Source of the DNA: JAYTQQ01 sp043784965
GTDB taxonomy: Bacteria > Bdellovibrionota > Bdellovibrionia > Bdellovibrionales > JAMPXM01
Direction of reading: 5' to 3'
Assembly (NCBI GenBank): GCA_043784965.1
Contig: JAYVXS010000053.1
Coordinates: 1 to 22,708, forward strand
Length of the DNA: 22,708 nucleotides
Under the pieces are notes generated by a model that had not been told where the DNA came from, did no database searches, and worked only from the letters and a program-made list of their open reading frames with translations. Every line of letters starts with the position of its first letter. Position 1 is the first letter of the stretch. Shown one piece after another: positions 1-8,042 of this stretch. The translations under genes and the position numbers were made by a program.

Positions 1-22
1 CGAGTTTCTTTATGGCTCTCAT
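1..22 (-). CDS. 5' end of an unidentified gene leaving the window
   Basis: An ATG at 22-20 on the minus strand is preceded by a perfect AGGAGG Shine-Dalgarno at 33-28 with a 5-nt spacer. The seven visible codons read MRAIKKL with no stop. This is the best ribosome-binding site near the left edge, so a gene very probably starts here and runs out of the window. It follows the decayed membrane-protein remnant on the same strand. Too little protein is visible to assign a family. Confidence 0.5.
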
Positions 23-49
23 GATATCCTCCTGGGTTGACCAGAAGCT

Positions 50-355
50 TATCAATCTCTCGAAAAAAAATCAGCAGTACCGGATGCAGTGGTTACGTAT
101 AAAAAAGGCGTAGCCGGGGTATCAACCTGCGGCATCGGCACCTCAATGCCTCTCCAAGTCCCCCTACTCGTAGATCTTTGCCGTAGTTAAGCACCCAATT
201 GTATCGCCCTCCCTAGGAAAATAGGGGTACCAAGCAAGAGCGGTGAGTAGGAAGAAATCAAGGCCAATAAGCAAGTAGTTAGTAGCCTTGGTCAGTTTGT
301 CGGCTGTTATATTACGATCCCGCAATCGAACCAGCATCCTAATTGTATAATTCAC
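50..355 (-). pseudogene. Decayed 5' remnant of a GT-C-like membrane protein, paralogous to the gene at 16246-17757
   Basis: The frame opens with a GTG at 355, overlapping the TGA of the GT61 gene by four bases (GTGA), and runs 63 codons. Its residues FFLLTALAWYPYFPREGD match the N-terminus of the intact protein at 16246-17757 (ALAWYPYIPREGD). After GC the frame breaks: a second frame gives NYGKDLRVGGLGEAL, matching NYVQNMREGGLSQAL of the intact gene. A third frame then gives ADAAG-stop-YPGYAFFI, matching ADATGRYPGYATFI, with AGA for Arg replaced by TGA. Similarity fades near base 60, and a new gene with a strong ribosome-binding site starts at 22. It is therefore the first ~80-100 codons of a ~500-residue gene with frameshifts, stops and a missing 3' part. 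Many silent differences from the intact copy indicate an old paralogue rather than a recent duplication. The start still looks translationally coupled to the GT61 gene, so a short peptide could be made. Confidence 0.8.
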
Positions 356-1992
356 GAATTAAGCATTTCCTTCACTTTCCTTTTTACGATTGAGACCGGA
401 ATCGAATAGTCCAAATGCTTCTCATTTTTGTTACCTATCGAGTCGTCTGAAAGGTACTGAAGTGAGTATCCGAGTTCCATAAAAGAGCCAAACCAGCCCC
501 CCCAATTAAATAAATGTTTTTGCCCGAGCACAAGAACCTTTATATTAGGATTTGAAAAAATTAAATTGTTAAGAGCTGATCCATTAGGTGCAACAATGAA
601 TTCAGCACTTCGAAAAATTTGAACTTGTTTCTCAAAAGTAAAATCTTCTATGTAAACAGTTTTAAAATTGAGTTTGTGTAATTCCTCAATAATTAATTTT
701 TCGTTTAATAGTCGACGCCATTGACTACTTCGTCTGGACAAAAATATACGTGAAGTCGGGTTAGTTGTTTCGCCGAAATGCTTTCTAATTTTTTCTCCAA
801 TGTACCGAAGTGCCCCTATGGTCAAATTGGATTGCCTTTCTGGTGGCACTTTGTGGTTTTTCACAAGATCTAGTGGGAAAAACGTATCTGTGGGCGCCAC
901 TAACAAATTTTTGATTCGCAATGAACTACCCTGAGCTAGACGATGGGTTGGATTGTTAGTGAGGATGCTCAAGAAATCATAATGAGATTGCGGCATGCCC
1001 TCATCAATAATAATCGGAATTTCCGAAAAACGCGGGTGGTTTTCAAAAAAACGCAATTTCGGCAAGAATTCGGCAAACCAATGCCCATAAGATCTGCTGG
1101 TGATCCCGCAAAGCATTATGCCCTGTGATATTTCAGTTTCAGGTTCAAACTGTTTTACCAAAAGGGCGTCATTTCGACGCGCACTCACGATTTTTTCATA
1201 TTGCATATCCGCGAATTGTCCAAACTCCTTGTCGGCCAGAGCCTCCGAAAGGATTTGGTTTTCATCTACAAATATGAGGCTGGAGCCGCTCACAATTTTC
1301 GCGTTTGAAATTTCGGCCACGTAAGGTGGGCAAGTATCGACCCAGAGATCACTGACTTCGCCAAACCTTACAAAGCGAAGTTTTTCGGGCTTGCCAAGAG
1401 ATATGAATCGGCCATGACCGGCGTCAGTTAAATCTTTAGCACAATAAAAGCGGCAGAATAGTGATCCCTGCAGCATCTCTGGAGTAATTTCACTTTCTCG
1501 TCTTTGATAAAATAAAACTTTAGCAATATAGGGATTTGTTGGGCCAAGTTTTGCAATTGCTGTATTGATCTCAGCAAATGTTTCTTTGCATTTTTTGAAG
1601 TCAGCAATTTCAGAAGCCAGTGGCAACAAGTGCTCTAAGATTTCTCCGGCCCGGTCTTCATGTAAATGCAGGCAATTCAAAAATTGTGCGATAGCCTCGG
1701 TCTTTTTATTCAAACAATTTAGACATACAGCCAAAAAAAAGCTTGAGTAATAGTCTTTGGGCCAAAAAGCTAAGGCTTTTTTCAAATGGCCAATGGCCTC
1801 GCTATAATTAGTTAATTGGTAGTAGCAATATCCTATCAAGTCAGAAGCCGGAGCTTTGGGGTCTATTTGTCGATTTTTATAGATTTCGATAACCTCTCGA
1901 AATTGTCTAGTTTGCGCCATGGTTCTCAGTTGATCAGTAGGGACGATTGGTTTGCGCCAGAAGCATTTGCGAAACATTTGCACAATATTCAT
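352..1992 (-). CDS. Glycosyltransferase family 61 (DUF563) protein with N-terminal TPR-like region
   Basis: A probable cytoplasmic or membrane-associated sugar transferase of the GT61 type. Residues ~25-110 form helical repeats with TPR character (GYCYYQLTNYSEAIGHLKKAL, a signature with A and L at repeat positions). The catalytic region carries the family landmarks: YGHWFAEFLPKL around residue 301, an SRRSS...LLNE segment around 410-425, and APNGSALNNLIF near 467. I chose the ATG at 1992 because it forms a TAATG junction with the stop of the upstream aminotransferase. The longer frame from a TTG at 2031 would overlap that gene by 40 bases. This gives 546 residues, longer than a minimal GT61 because of the TPR part. 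It is probably cotranscribed with the VioA-like gene, so it may transfer the amino sugar that enzyme makes; donor and acceptor are not visible in the sequence. Confidence 0.85.
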   Translation of the reverse strand: MNIVQMFRKCFWRKPIVPTDQLRTMAQTRQFREVIEIYKNRQIDPKAPASDLIGYCYYQLTNYSEAIGHLKKALAFWPKDYYSSFFLAVCLNCLNKKTEAIAQFLNCLHLHEDRAGEILEHLLPLASEIADFKKCKETFAEINTAIAKLGPTNPYIAKVLFYQRRESEITPEMLQGSLFCRFYCAKDLTDAGHGRFISLGKPEKLRFVRFGEVSDLWVDTCPPYVAEISNAKIVSGSSLIFVDENQILSEALADKEFGQFADMQYEKIVSARRNDALLVKQFEPETEISQGIMLCGITSRSYGHWFAEFLPKLRFFENHPRFSEIPIIIDEGMPQSHYDFLSILTNNPTHRLAQGSSLRIKNLLVAPTDTFFPLDLVKNHKVPPERQSNLTIGALRYIGEKIRKHFGETTNPTSRIFLSRRSSQWRRLLNEKLIIEELHKLNFKTVYIEDFTFEKQVQIFRSAEFIVAPNGSALNNLIFSNPNIKVLVLGQKHLFNWGGWFGSFMELGYSLQYLSDDSIGNKNEKHLDYSIPVSIVKRKVKEMLNS

Positions 1993-3110
1993 TAGGCTCT
2001 TGATCTCCGAGCTGACTTTAAGATGCCGCAAATTTCTTCTACCTTTTTCAAAGGCATTTCAGGAAAAATAGGAAGACACAAAACTTGCTGCGAAATTTTT
2101 GTTGCGGTGGGAAGGCGGGTCGAACCTGCTGTGGGAAGGTCGCAATAAATCGGAAAATCGGAAATCAATGGATAAAAATAGCGTCGAGCGTATATTTCTT
2201 TTGTTTTTAAGAGGTCATAAAGCTCATCGCGAATTAAAGCGTAGTTATCCATGACTAAAATAGGGAAATAGCTATAATTTTTTATTTCCGCAGACCTATT
2301 TTCTAGGCATTCAATGCCGGCTATGCCCTTAAGGTTGGCGCGATAAAGTTGGTCGATGCGCCCCCTCATCAAATTTGTCTGATTAAAATACTTAAGCTGC
2401 AAAAGGCCAAGCGCGGCATTAAATTCAGACATTTTCGCGTTGATCCCAATGTCTTTTACACTAATCTCGCCGTCAAAGCCAAAATTCTTAAGCCGATCAA
2501 TTCGTTCTTTCATTTCAGCGCTATGGCAGACAATAGCGCCGCCCTCAAACGTATTAAATGCTTTCGTCGCATGAAAACTTAGAATTGACAAATCACCTTG
2601 ATTTAAAATGCTTCCCGAAGGGGTTTCCACGCCAAATGCATGAGCGGCGTCGTAGATAACTTTGAGGCCATGAGCTTGTGCAATGGCCTCTATCTTAGCC
2701 GTGTTGCAGGGGTGACCATAGCAATGAACGGCAAGAATGGCCTTTGTCTTTTTCGTAATCGCCTTCTCAATTTTTAATGGATCAATATTTGTAGAGTCGG
2801 GCTCTATATCGACGAAAACGGGGGTATTTCCGCTCCAAAGGAGAGTGCTCGAAGTCGCCACAAACGAATAGGGGGTCGTAATTATTTCAGCATCTTGAAG
2901 CTCTAATGCGCGAAACGCCACTAGAAGTGCGAGTGTGCCATTTCCAAATAATGAGATGTGCTTGACCGTAAGGGTCGCGCAAAGTTCGCTTTCAAGTTGA
3001 CTGTGAAATGGGCCGCCATTTGACAAAATTCGATGTTCCCAAATCTTTTCAAGGTAGGGAAGAAACTCCTCCAGCGGCGGTAAAAATGGCCTGGTCACGT
3101 AAGTCGGCAT
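1992..3110 (-). CDS. DegT/DnrJ/EryC1 nucleotide-sugar aminotransferase, VioA-like (dTDP-4-amino-4,6-dideoxyglucose type)
   Basis: A PLP-dependent fold-type I aminotransferase of 372 residues, the usual family length. The PLP lysine is Lys183 in SFHATKAFNTFEGG, and the phosphate/ring contact region is YDAAHAFG (Asp154). The opening LPPLEEFLPYLEKIW, GPFHSQLE and TTPYSFVATSS resemble the group that includes VioA, which converts dTDP-4-keto-6-deoxyglucose to dTDP-viosamine. FdtB/QdtB-type 3-aminotransferases are an alternative. No dTDP-glucose synthase or dehydratase genes (rmlA/rmlB) lie in the window, so its substrate must come from elsewhere. The ATG at 3110 has only a weak CAGGT sequence upstream. 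The gene heads the minus-strand block and is divergent from 3241. The stop overlaps the GT61 start (TAATG). Confidence 0.88.
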   Translation of the reverse strand: MPTYVTRPFLPPLEEFLPYLEKIWEHRILSNGGPFHSQLESELCATLTVKHISLFGNGTLALLVAFRALELQDAEIITTPYSFVATSSTLLWSGNTPVFVDIEPDSTNIDPLKIEKAITKKTKAILAVHCYGHPCNTAKIEAIAQAHGLKVIYDAAHAFGVETPSGSILNQGDLSILSFHATKAFNTFEGGAIVCHSAEMKERIDRLKNFGFDGEISVKDIGINAKMSEFNAALGLLQLKYFNQTNLMRGRIDQLYRANLKGIAGIECLENRSAEIKNYSYFPILVMDNYALIRDELYDLLKTKEIYARRYFYPLISDFPIYCDLPTAGSTRLPTATKISQQVLCLPIFPEMPLKKVEEICGILKSARRSRA

Positions 3111-3240
3111 TGTATGGTTTGACCTGCGGCACGATTGGATGTCAACAAAAGTTTTTCAGTTATAACGTCTTGCGGGGAGAGAGATTATCAGCTATTAGTG
3201 TTTAGCTTCGCTGACTGACGAGAGAGAGGATTTCACATCA
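3111..3240. promoter_or_regulatory. Divergent intergenic region between the VioA-like and GNMT-like genes
   Basis: This 130-base gap must hold start signals for both flanking genes. On the minus strand TTGACA (3145-3140) lies 17 bases from a poor TCAAAC; if used, transcription would begin almost at the ATG at 3110, which also lacks a clear ribosome-binding site. On the plus strand a TATAAC at 3161-3166 has a TTGGAT 20 bases upstream, a poor spacing. A GAGAGAGGA ribosome-binding site at 3222-3230 precedes the ATG at 3241. The exact promoters are uncertain. Confidence 0.35.
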
Positions 3241-3975
3241 ATGGACCAATTTAATAGCGACTTCGCATTGCACTGGGATGAGCTTGTTGGTTGGGAAAAG
3301 CGTTCAGCTGCCGATACATCTTTTTTGCTGAGCTTAATTCGAAAATTTGAATGTCACAATGTGCTAGACGTCGCTTTGGGAACGGGATTTCATTCGATAA
3401 AACTTCTCATCGCTGGCCTGCAGGTAAAATCAGTCGATATATCGCCAGCCATGATTGACGTGGCAAAAAAAAATGCAGCTAAGCACGATGTAAAACTTGA
3501 TGAAATTTGTGCAGACTGGGTTGATTTAAGTAAGCGCGTCTCTGAAAAGTTTGACTGCATCATATGTCTTGGTAACTCTTTGGCATGTGAAATGGATGCG
3601 GCTAAACGACAGCAATCGATAAGTAACTGGAGCGAAATGCTTTCCGAAAATGGAATTGTTATTGTCGATAGAAGAAACTATGAGGCTATTTTAAAAAGTG
3701 AATATAATTTAGATTCTAAAGGTCAATATTTTGGAGAAACTGTAAAAATCACATTCAGTAAAATAGCTGCTGATGAAACTATTTTTTCTTATACTTTTTC
3801 GGATGGCAGAACCTTTGATTTAAAGATGTTTCCGATTTTGGATAGTCAATTGAAATCAAACTTTTCGGACCATGATCTTCATCCGGTTGAAATCTACGGC
3901 GATCGAAAATTATCTTATACAGGTAAAGATGTGGCTTTTTATCTTTATGTATTTAGGAGAAACGTAAATGCCTAA
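3241..3975 (+). CDS. Class I SAM methyltransferase resembling glycine/sarcosine N-methyltransferase
   Basis: A 244-residue soluble methyltransferase. The SAM-binding motif I is VLDVALGTGF at residues 41-50, followed by the acidic VDIS at 65-68. Two segments point to the glycine N-methyltransferase family: ICLGNSLA around 108-115 and VDRRNYEAIL at 142-151, which correspond to ICLGNSF and IDHRNYD in that family. The Cys of the usual CGTG is Leu here. Family members methylate the amino group of glycine or related small amines; the real substrate here is unknown and could be an amino acid or an amino sugar. It starts at an ATG with GAGAGAGGA upstream. The FAD oxidoreductase start overlaps its end by 8 bases, so the two are probably translated together and act on related substrates. 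Confidence 0.82.
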   Translation: MDQFNSDFALHWDELVGWEKRSAADTSFLLSLIRKFECHNVLDVALGTGFHSIKLLIAGLQVKSVDISPAMIDVAKKNAAKHDVKLDEICADWVDLSKRVSEKFDCIICLGNSLACEMDAAKRQQSISNWSEMLSENGIVIVDRRNYEAILKSEYNLDSKGQYFGETVKITFSKIAADETIFSYTFSDGRTFDLKMFPILDSQLKSNFSDHDLHPVEIYGDRKLSYTGKDVAFYLYVFRRNVNA

Positions 3976-5371
3976 TTTTGATTTGGCTTTTGTGGGTAAT
4001 GGTATTATCTCGGTGGTCTCGGCTCTCAAAATAATGAAAAGGTACCCTCAGCTTCGCGTTTCGATTATTGGTCCGTTTGAAAAGCCATATTCAGCATCGC
4101 ATGCTGCCGGGGCCATGCAGGCCGTGTACTGCGAAGTAGAAGAGACTTTTCGAGATTCACCGCGAGATCGAGAGATTTTTGCTGTTGGGCTCGAGGCTCG
4201 CGCTAAATGGCATGAGCTTATATCAGATTTTGATTTAAAAGATATTGTTACTGCCGAATCAACGATCATGTATCGCCGTCTCCAAGGCACGCCCTTTGAA
4301 AAAGTAAACTTTGAGGCGGCATGTGCTGTAGCAAGTGATCATGGGTGCTTAGATGATGTTGCCCAGAGTGAATTAGAAGATATCTTCTGTGGCAGCCTTA
4401 AATGTTCAGATGTTGTGGCAAAAAAGTTCGTCGGTGAATTTGCTATTGATCCTGAACGTTTTTTTCTTCGAGCTCAGTTGCTACTTAAGAAAATGGGAGT
4501 GTTGTTCATCGATTCCAAAGTTAAGGGGATGAGCCGAATAGCCGGTGGAATAAAAATTGATTTAAACAAAAATGAAAGCATTGAAACGGGGCGAGTCGTG
4601 GTCGCCGCGGGTAGCGAGTCAGCTAAGTTACTTCCTAGTGAGTTTCCGATGGTGCCACTCTATCATGCGGTAGGTACGTCGATGGTTCTCGACTCTGCCC
4701 CCGCAAGCTATACGGATTTAAATTTGGTCGTTCGAACGCCAAACCGCGGTGGCGCACAATGCGGCATGCATATTGTTCCAAGAAATTCTGCTAAATTTTA
4801 TTTAGGTGCTGGCAACTATCTCACTGATCAAATGCCTGCGCATCGAGTTGAAACCATTCGATATCTAATTGATATATGTGAAAAGGAATTGTTTGGGAAA
4901 CAAGTAATCTATAATGCAAAAGCGGAACTTCTTCTTGGTTCGCGTCCAAAGTCTATGGACGGCTTTCCCATCGTTGGTACCAGCAAAGACTTTCCCGAGG
5001 TGTTTGTCGCCACCGGAATGTATCGAATTGGTTTAACCATTGCGCCAGTTGTTGCTACCGAAGTTTGCCATTGGTACGAAAAGGGTGGCGTTTCGGAAAA
5101 ATTCACAAATTGGTCTCCCGATCGCAAGTTGCACTCATACGCTCCTATGGCTGTGGCTACGCGCTATTATTCAGAAAGCCGTATTTCGAATCTCATTGAG
5201 CATGGTCTGCTTCATTCAGAGCAGGACAGCGCCATCGCCGCCAAAAAGGCTGAGCTTGAGGATATTGCTAAAAGTCTAAACGCAGAGATTGTTAGAAAAC
5301 ACAGTCTCCCTAAGGATTTTGTGGTTGATCCGGATATGTATGCTATACTTGCGGGTTCAGGTTCCTATTAG
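3968..5371 (+). CDS. FAD-dependent oxidoreductase of the DAO (glycine/D-amino acid oxidase) superfamily
   Basis: A 467-residue flavoprotein. The N-terminal dinucleotide fold is AFVGNGIISVVSALK, with GNGIIS at 10-15; the third glycine of GxGxxG is Ser. The C-terminal DAO signature is visible around residue 323 (GSRPKSMDGFPIVG), followed by VFVATGMYRIGLTIAP, the usual second FAD-contact region. About 85 residues follow the DAO core and have no motif I recognise. DAO-family enzymes oxidise C-N bonds of amines and amino acids (sarcosine, glycine, D-amino acids) or secondary alcohols. Its ATG lies inside the end of the GNMT-like gene (8-base overlap). The pairing of an N-methyltransferase with a C-N-oxidising enzyme is unusual in a glycan locus. 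Confidence 0.83.
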   Translation: MPNFDLAFVGNGIISVVSALKIMKRYPQLRVSIIGPFEKPYSASHAAGAMQAVYCEVEETFRDSPRDREIFAVGLEARAKWHELISDFDLKDIVTAESTIMYRRLQGTPFEKVNFEAACAVASDHGCLDDVAQSELEDIFCGSLKCSDVVAKKFVGEFAIDPERFFLRAQLLLKKMGVLFIDSKVKGMSRIAGGIKIDLNKNESIETGRVVVAAGSESAKLLPSEFPMVPLYHAVGTSMVLDSAPASYTDLNLVVRTPNRGGAQCGMHIVPRNSAKFYLGAGNYLTDQMPAHRVETIRYLIDICEKELFGKQVIYNAKAELLLGSRPKSMDGFPIVGTSKDFPEVFVATGMYRIGLTIAPVVATEVCHWYEKGGVSEKFTNWSPDRKLHSYAPMAVATRYYSESRISNLIEHGLLHSEQDSAIAAKKAELEDIAKSLNAEIVRKHSLPKDFVVDPDMYAILAGSGSY

Positions 5372-5393
5372 GAAAAATACGGAAAGCGCCGAA

Positions 5394-6602
5394 ATGAAAA
5401 GTTCGAAATCACCACTATTGAATTTTGAGCATCGTTTGTTAGGTGAACTAACGGCCAATCGCTTTAATTTTCACAAGGATAATTACGATTACTTTTTTCG
5501 TGGCCCGCTTGTTTCTGAACACCAAGCTGGCATTAAGGGAATTCTTCGGACTTTAACTCTTGAAGCGAGACACATTCTTCAGGGCGGTTCGTTTGGCTCA
5601 AACCTGAAGGGTAAACTTGTCAAGTTTTTGGCCTTCTTAAAAGGTGACATCACCTATCGGTTTTTGCCAGCATTACATTTTCGCAATACACTCGCTCAAT
5701 ACAAAAGATTTGAATTTCTTTATCAAAAATTGGCGGATCACAGCTCACGCGAGCTTCTCATCAGTCTCCTCGCTTATCGAGTGTTGGGATTCAGAAAAGT
5801 AAAATTACAACGGAACAACCTCGCCTATTGGGCGGGGATCGAACAGGCCGTCAAATTGAATACTGGTTTGCCTGAAGTGCGGATTCCTTTTCTGTCATGG
5901 CCTTTGCATTGTTTTGATCTCAAATCTATGGGATATGATATGCGGCTTTATACGTATGCGCAGGCTGTGGCCATTAATTTCGGGCAAAAGCAATATGTGT
6001 TAAAGCGCAATGGTGTTGTTTGCAGAGCAGAGCTAGGGGACGTGGTGATTGATGCCGGAGGCTGCTGGGGCGACACAGCTCTGCAATTTGCCTGCGATGT
6101 TGGTTCGAAAGGGCATGTCTTTACGTTTGAATTTGTTCCGAGCAATATGAGAGTTATGCGTAAGAATATGGAGCTCAATCCGCATTTAGCGCCGCTCATT
6201 AGCGTGGTTGAAAATCCAGTTGGCGTGCAGTCGGGCGGTCCGATGTTCTTTTTAGAAAATGGACCGGGCAGCCGCGTTTCAAACACAAAGTTAGATGATC
6301 GCTATGTCGAATGTAAGATTCTTACCATTGATCAATTGGTGTCAGATAAGGTACTTGAAAGGGTCAATTTTATCAAAATGGATATCGAAGGTTCTGAATT
6401 AGATGCTCTTAAGGGAGCGGAGCGCACGATCAAAAAATTTAAGCCGAAATTGGCTATCTGTGTTTATCATAAACCTGACGACTATTTAATAATTCCAAAG
6501 TACTTGGATGATTTGCAGCTCGGTTATCAGTTCTATATCGAGCATAATACAATTTTTCTCGGCGAAACGGTGTTATTTGCCGTGCCCGAAGTTAGAACCT
6601 AA
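5394..6602 (+). CDS. FkbM-family SAM methyltransferase with long N-terminal region
   Basis: The C-terminal half is an FkbM (Methyltransf_21) domain: VVIDAGGCWGDTAL from about residue 217, an acidic FTFEFVPSN strand, and FIKMDIEGSELDALKGAE from about 326. FkbM enzymes O-methylate sugars and polyketides. The first ~200 residues are unassigned, with an HFRNTLAQYKRFEFLY stretch and conserved-looking aromatics. The frame is open from a TTG at 5289, but I start at the ATG at 5394: it has GGAAAG seven bases upstream and lies 22 bases after the preceding stop, whereas 5289 would overlap the oxidoreductase by 83 bases. This gives 402 residues. It is the last gene of the plus-strand block and overlaps the convergent gene at 6592 by 11 bases. 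Confidence 0.85.
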   Translation: MKSSKSPLLNFEHRLLGELTANRFNFHKDNYDYFFRGPLVSEHQAGIKGILRTLTLEARHILQGGSFGSNLKGKLVKFLAFLKGDITYRFLPALHFRNTLAQYKRFEFLYQKLADHSSRELLISLLAYRVLGFRKVKLQRNNLAYWAGIEQAVKLNTGLPEVRIPFLSWPLHCFDLKSMGYDMRLYTYAQAVAINFGQKQYVLKRNGVVCRAELGDVVIDAGGCWGDTALQFACDVGSKGHVFTFEFVPSNMRVMRKNMELNPHLAPLISVVENPVGVQSGGPMFFLENGPGSRVSNTKLDDRYVECKILTIDQLVSDKVLERVNFIKMDIEGSELDALKGAERTIKKFKPKLAICVYHKPDDYLIIPKYLDDLQLGYQFYIEHNTIFLGETVLFAVPEVRT

Positions 6603-7245
6603 CCATACCCAAAGCAAAGGCTCCAAAACTTTCTAAAGTTTGATAACGGTTGAGTTCGAATTCTAATTTTAACGTCGGACTCACCGAAAAAAACGCTTCG
6701 GTATCGGCCATATTTGTTCCCAAGCTATTTTTCAGCCAAATCGTGGGATGGTCCAAATCGTACCACTTTTGCTCTTCGAATTTACATTGAAAATCATTTG
6801 AAGAACTAAAAATGACTAGGGGTTTTTTAGAATATTTTGTTGCCTTATCTAATAAGCTTTCAACTTTTTGAAGCGAAGTATTTTCAAGCTCATGTTTTGA
6901 TTTCTGTTCGCCAATGTAAAGGTACGAGTCGACACCTAGCTGATCCACCAATTTCTTTACGAAACCTATTAACAAGGTTGCCGGATCTGCCAGAGATGCT
7001 CGTATTTTTTCTAAATACGGGTCGTTCTCAATTAATTGCATGACACCTTTTGAGCCCAGTTTACTTCTGACAATAAATTGATTATTCTCATTAATGCGAA
7101 CAGTCTGAAAAATCGGAACCATCTCAATTCCAATTTGCCCAAGGGATAAAGCATCGAATTCAAAAGCCTCAGTTATGAGCTTAGCAATTTGTTTAATTTC
7201 AGAAGTAACGAACATTGGTGTGTGACGTTTGTGGATCTCAAACAC
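6592..7245 (-). CDS. Hypothetical protein, no family recognised
   Basis: A soluble-looking 217-residue protein with no signal peptide or membrane segment. I do not recognise a domain. It has an alpha/beta look: hydrophobic strands such as SYLYIG around 126 and PLVIFSSSN near 150, and a C-terminal stretch with TLKLEFELN and FGAFALGM. The GTG at 7245 is chosen because a GGAG lies six bases upstream and the start overlaps the end of the methyltransferase gene by 8 bases. The later ATG at 7215 has no ribosome-binding site. It is the last gene of a three-gene block whose other members are a methyltransferase and a coiled-coil protein, so a role in modifying or recognising the same substrate is possible but not shown. 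Its 3' end overlaps the convergent FkbM gene by 11 bases. Confidence 0.7.
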   Translation of the reverse strand: MFEIHKRHTPMFVTSEIKQIAKLITEAFEFDALSLGQIGIEMVPIFQTVRINENNQFIVRSKLGSKGVMQLIENDPYLEKIRASLADPATLLIGFVKKLVDQLGVDSYLYIGEQKSKHELENTSLQKVESLLDKATKYSKKPLVIFSSSNDFQCKFEEQKWYDLDHPTIWLKNSLGTNMADTEAFFSVSPTLKLEFELNRYQTLESFGAFALGMVRF

Positions 7246-8023
7246 AGGTCACTCCATTTTTGAATATCGCGACAACTTCACCGCGCTTGTCGATATCTTC
7301 AATTTCAATGTCGGATTTAAATACAAAATCACTATCTTTTACATCGAAATAACTTTTTATATTATCGATACTACAATACCAAATTCGGTCTTCATGGTGT
7401 TTTCTTGTATTATACTCGGTCATATCTGTCGAAATCGGGTGGTGCATGCCACCTATACAGATATAGCTTCCCCTTTTCGCAACTCGCTTAATTTCGGCAC
7501 AAGCTTTTTGGATATCATTGCAAAACTCAAGAACCCAGCCGCATACAACGACATCAAATGAGGCGTCCGGGTAGTTTAAACTATTGACGTCTCCAACCTT
7601 TATATATGGAGTATATGAAAATAAGTCGATACATTCGATATTGCTGATCTTAAAGCCTGCATTGATGAAGGAAAATAGTTCTGCCTCGGTCCGTGCACCA
7701 ATTGAAAGGACCCGCATTCGCGAGGCATTTTGACGAACTCTATTTAATGATGTTAGAACATTTGATATCAAATCTGGTCGCTTGGAGAGTTCTGCGAAAA
7801 ACATACGATCAAAATCGGTATTGTGCTCAATCGTAACTTTGGATGAGAGATCGCTACTAGACTTAGTAATTTGTGAGTTAAATAAATTTTTATATCGATC
7901 CAGCGTTAGAGCATCTCGAATCGATGGAATTCTAAAGAGCTCGTTATTCAAAAAAGTCTTGTCGTTGAGATAGTCATTCAACGTCTTTTCAAAAAATTCA
8001 GAAGATTCGATCACGATTTTCAA
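7238..8023 (-). CDS. SAM-dependent class I methyltransferase (Methyltransf_11-like)
   Basis: A 261-residue protein. The methyltransferase core starts near residue 104: MRVLSIGARTEAELFSFI is a variant motif I with IGARTE instead of GxGxG. It is followed by IECIDLFSY (acidic residue after strand 2), GDVNSLNYPDASFDVVVCGWVLEF and an IKRVAKRGSYICIGG segment, the typical methyltransferase order. The variant IGxRTE...DLFSY...CGWVLE pattern belongs, as far as I recall, to a methyltransferase group often found in polysaccharide clusters. Residues 1-100 are a helical N-terminal region of unknown role. The start is a TTG at 8023 with GGAGG four bases upstream; the ATG at 8032 runs into a stop within a few codons. 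Substrate unknown; sugar O-methylation is a reasonable guess. Confidence 0.78.
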   Translation of the reverse strand: MKIVIESSEFFEKTLNDYLNDKTFLNNELFRIPSIRDALTLDRYKNLFNSQITKSSSDLSSKVTIEHNTDFDRMFFAELSKRPDLISNVLTSLNRVRQNASRMRVLSIGARTEAELFSFINAGFKISNIECIDLFSYTPYIKVGDVNSLNYPDASFDVVVCGWVLEFCNDIQKACAEIKRVAKRGSYICIGGMHHPISTDMTEYNTRKHHEDRIWYCSIDNIKSYFDVKDSDFVFKSDIEIEDIDKRGEVVAIFKNGVTCV

Positions 8024-8042
8024 TTGACCTCCATGGGTACCT

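Noticed and set aside
3076..3082. GGCGGTA, similar to the core of the ops/JUMPstart element
   Set aside because: It lies inside the VioA-like coding sequence, the rest of the ops consensus is missing, and it is not in an operon leader.
5289..5393. Upstream extension of the FkbM gene
   Set aside because: It overlaps the end of the FAD oxidoreductase by 83 bases, starts at TTG, and a better ATG with a ribosome-binding site lies at 5394.
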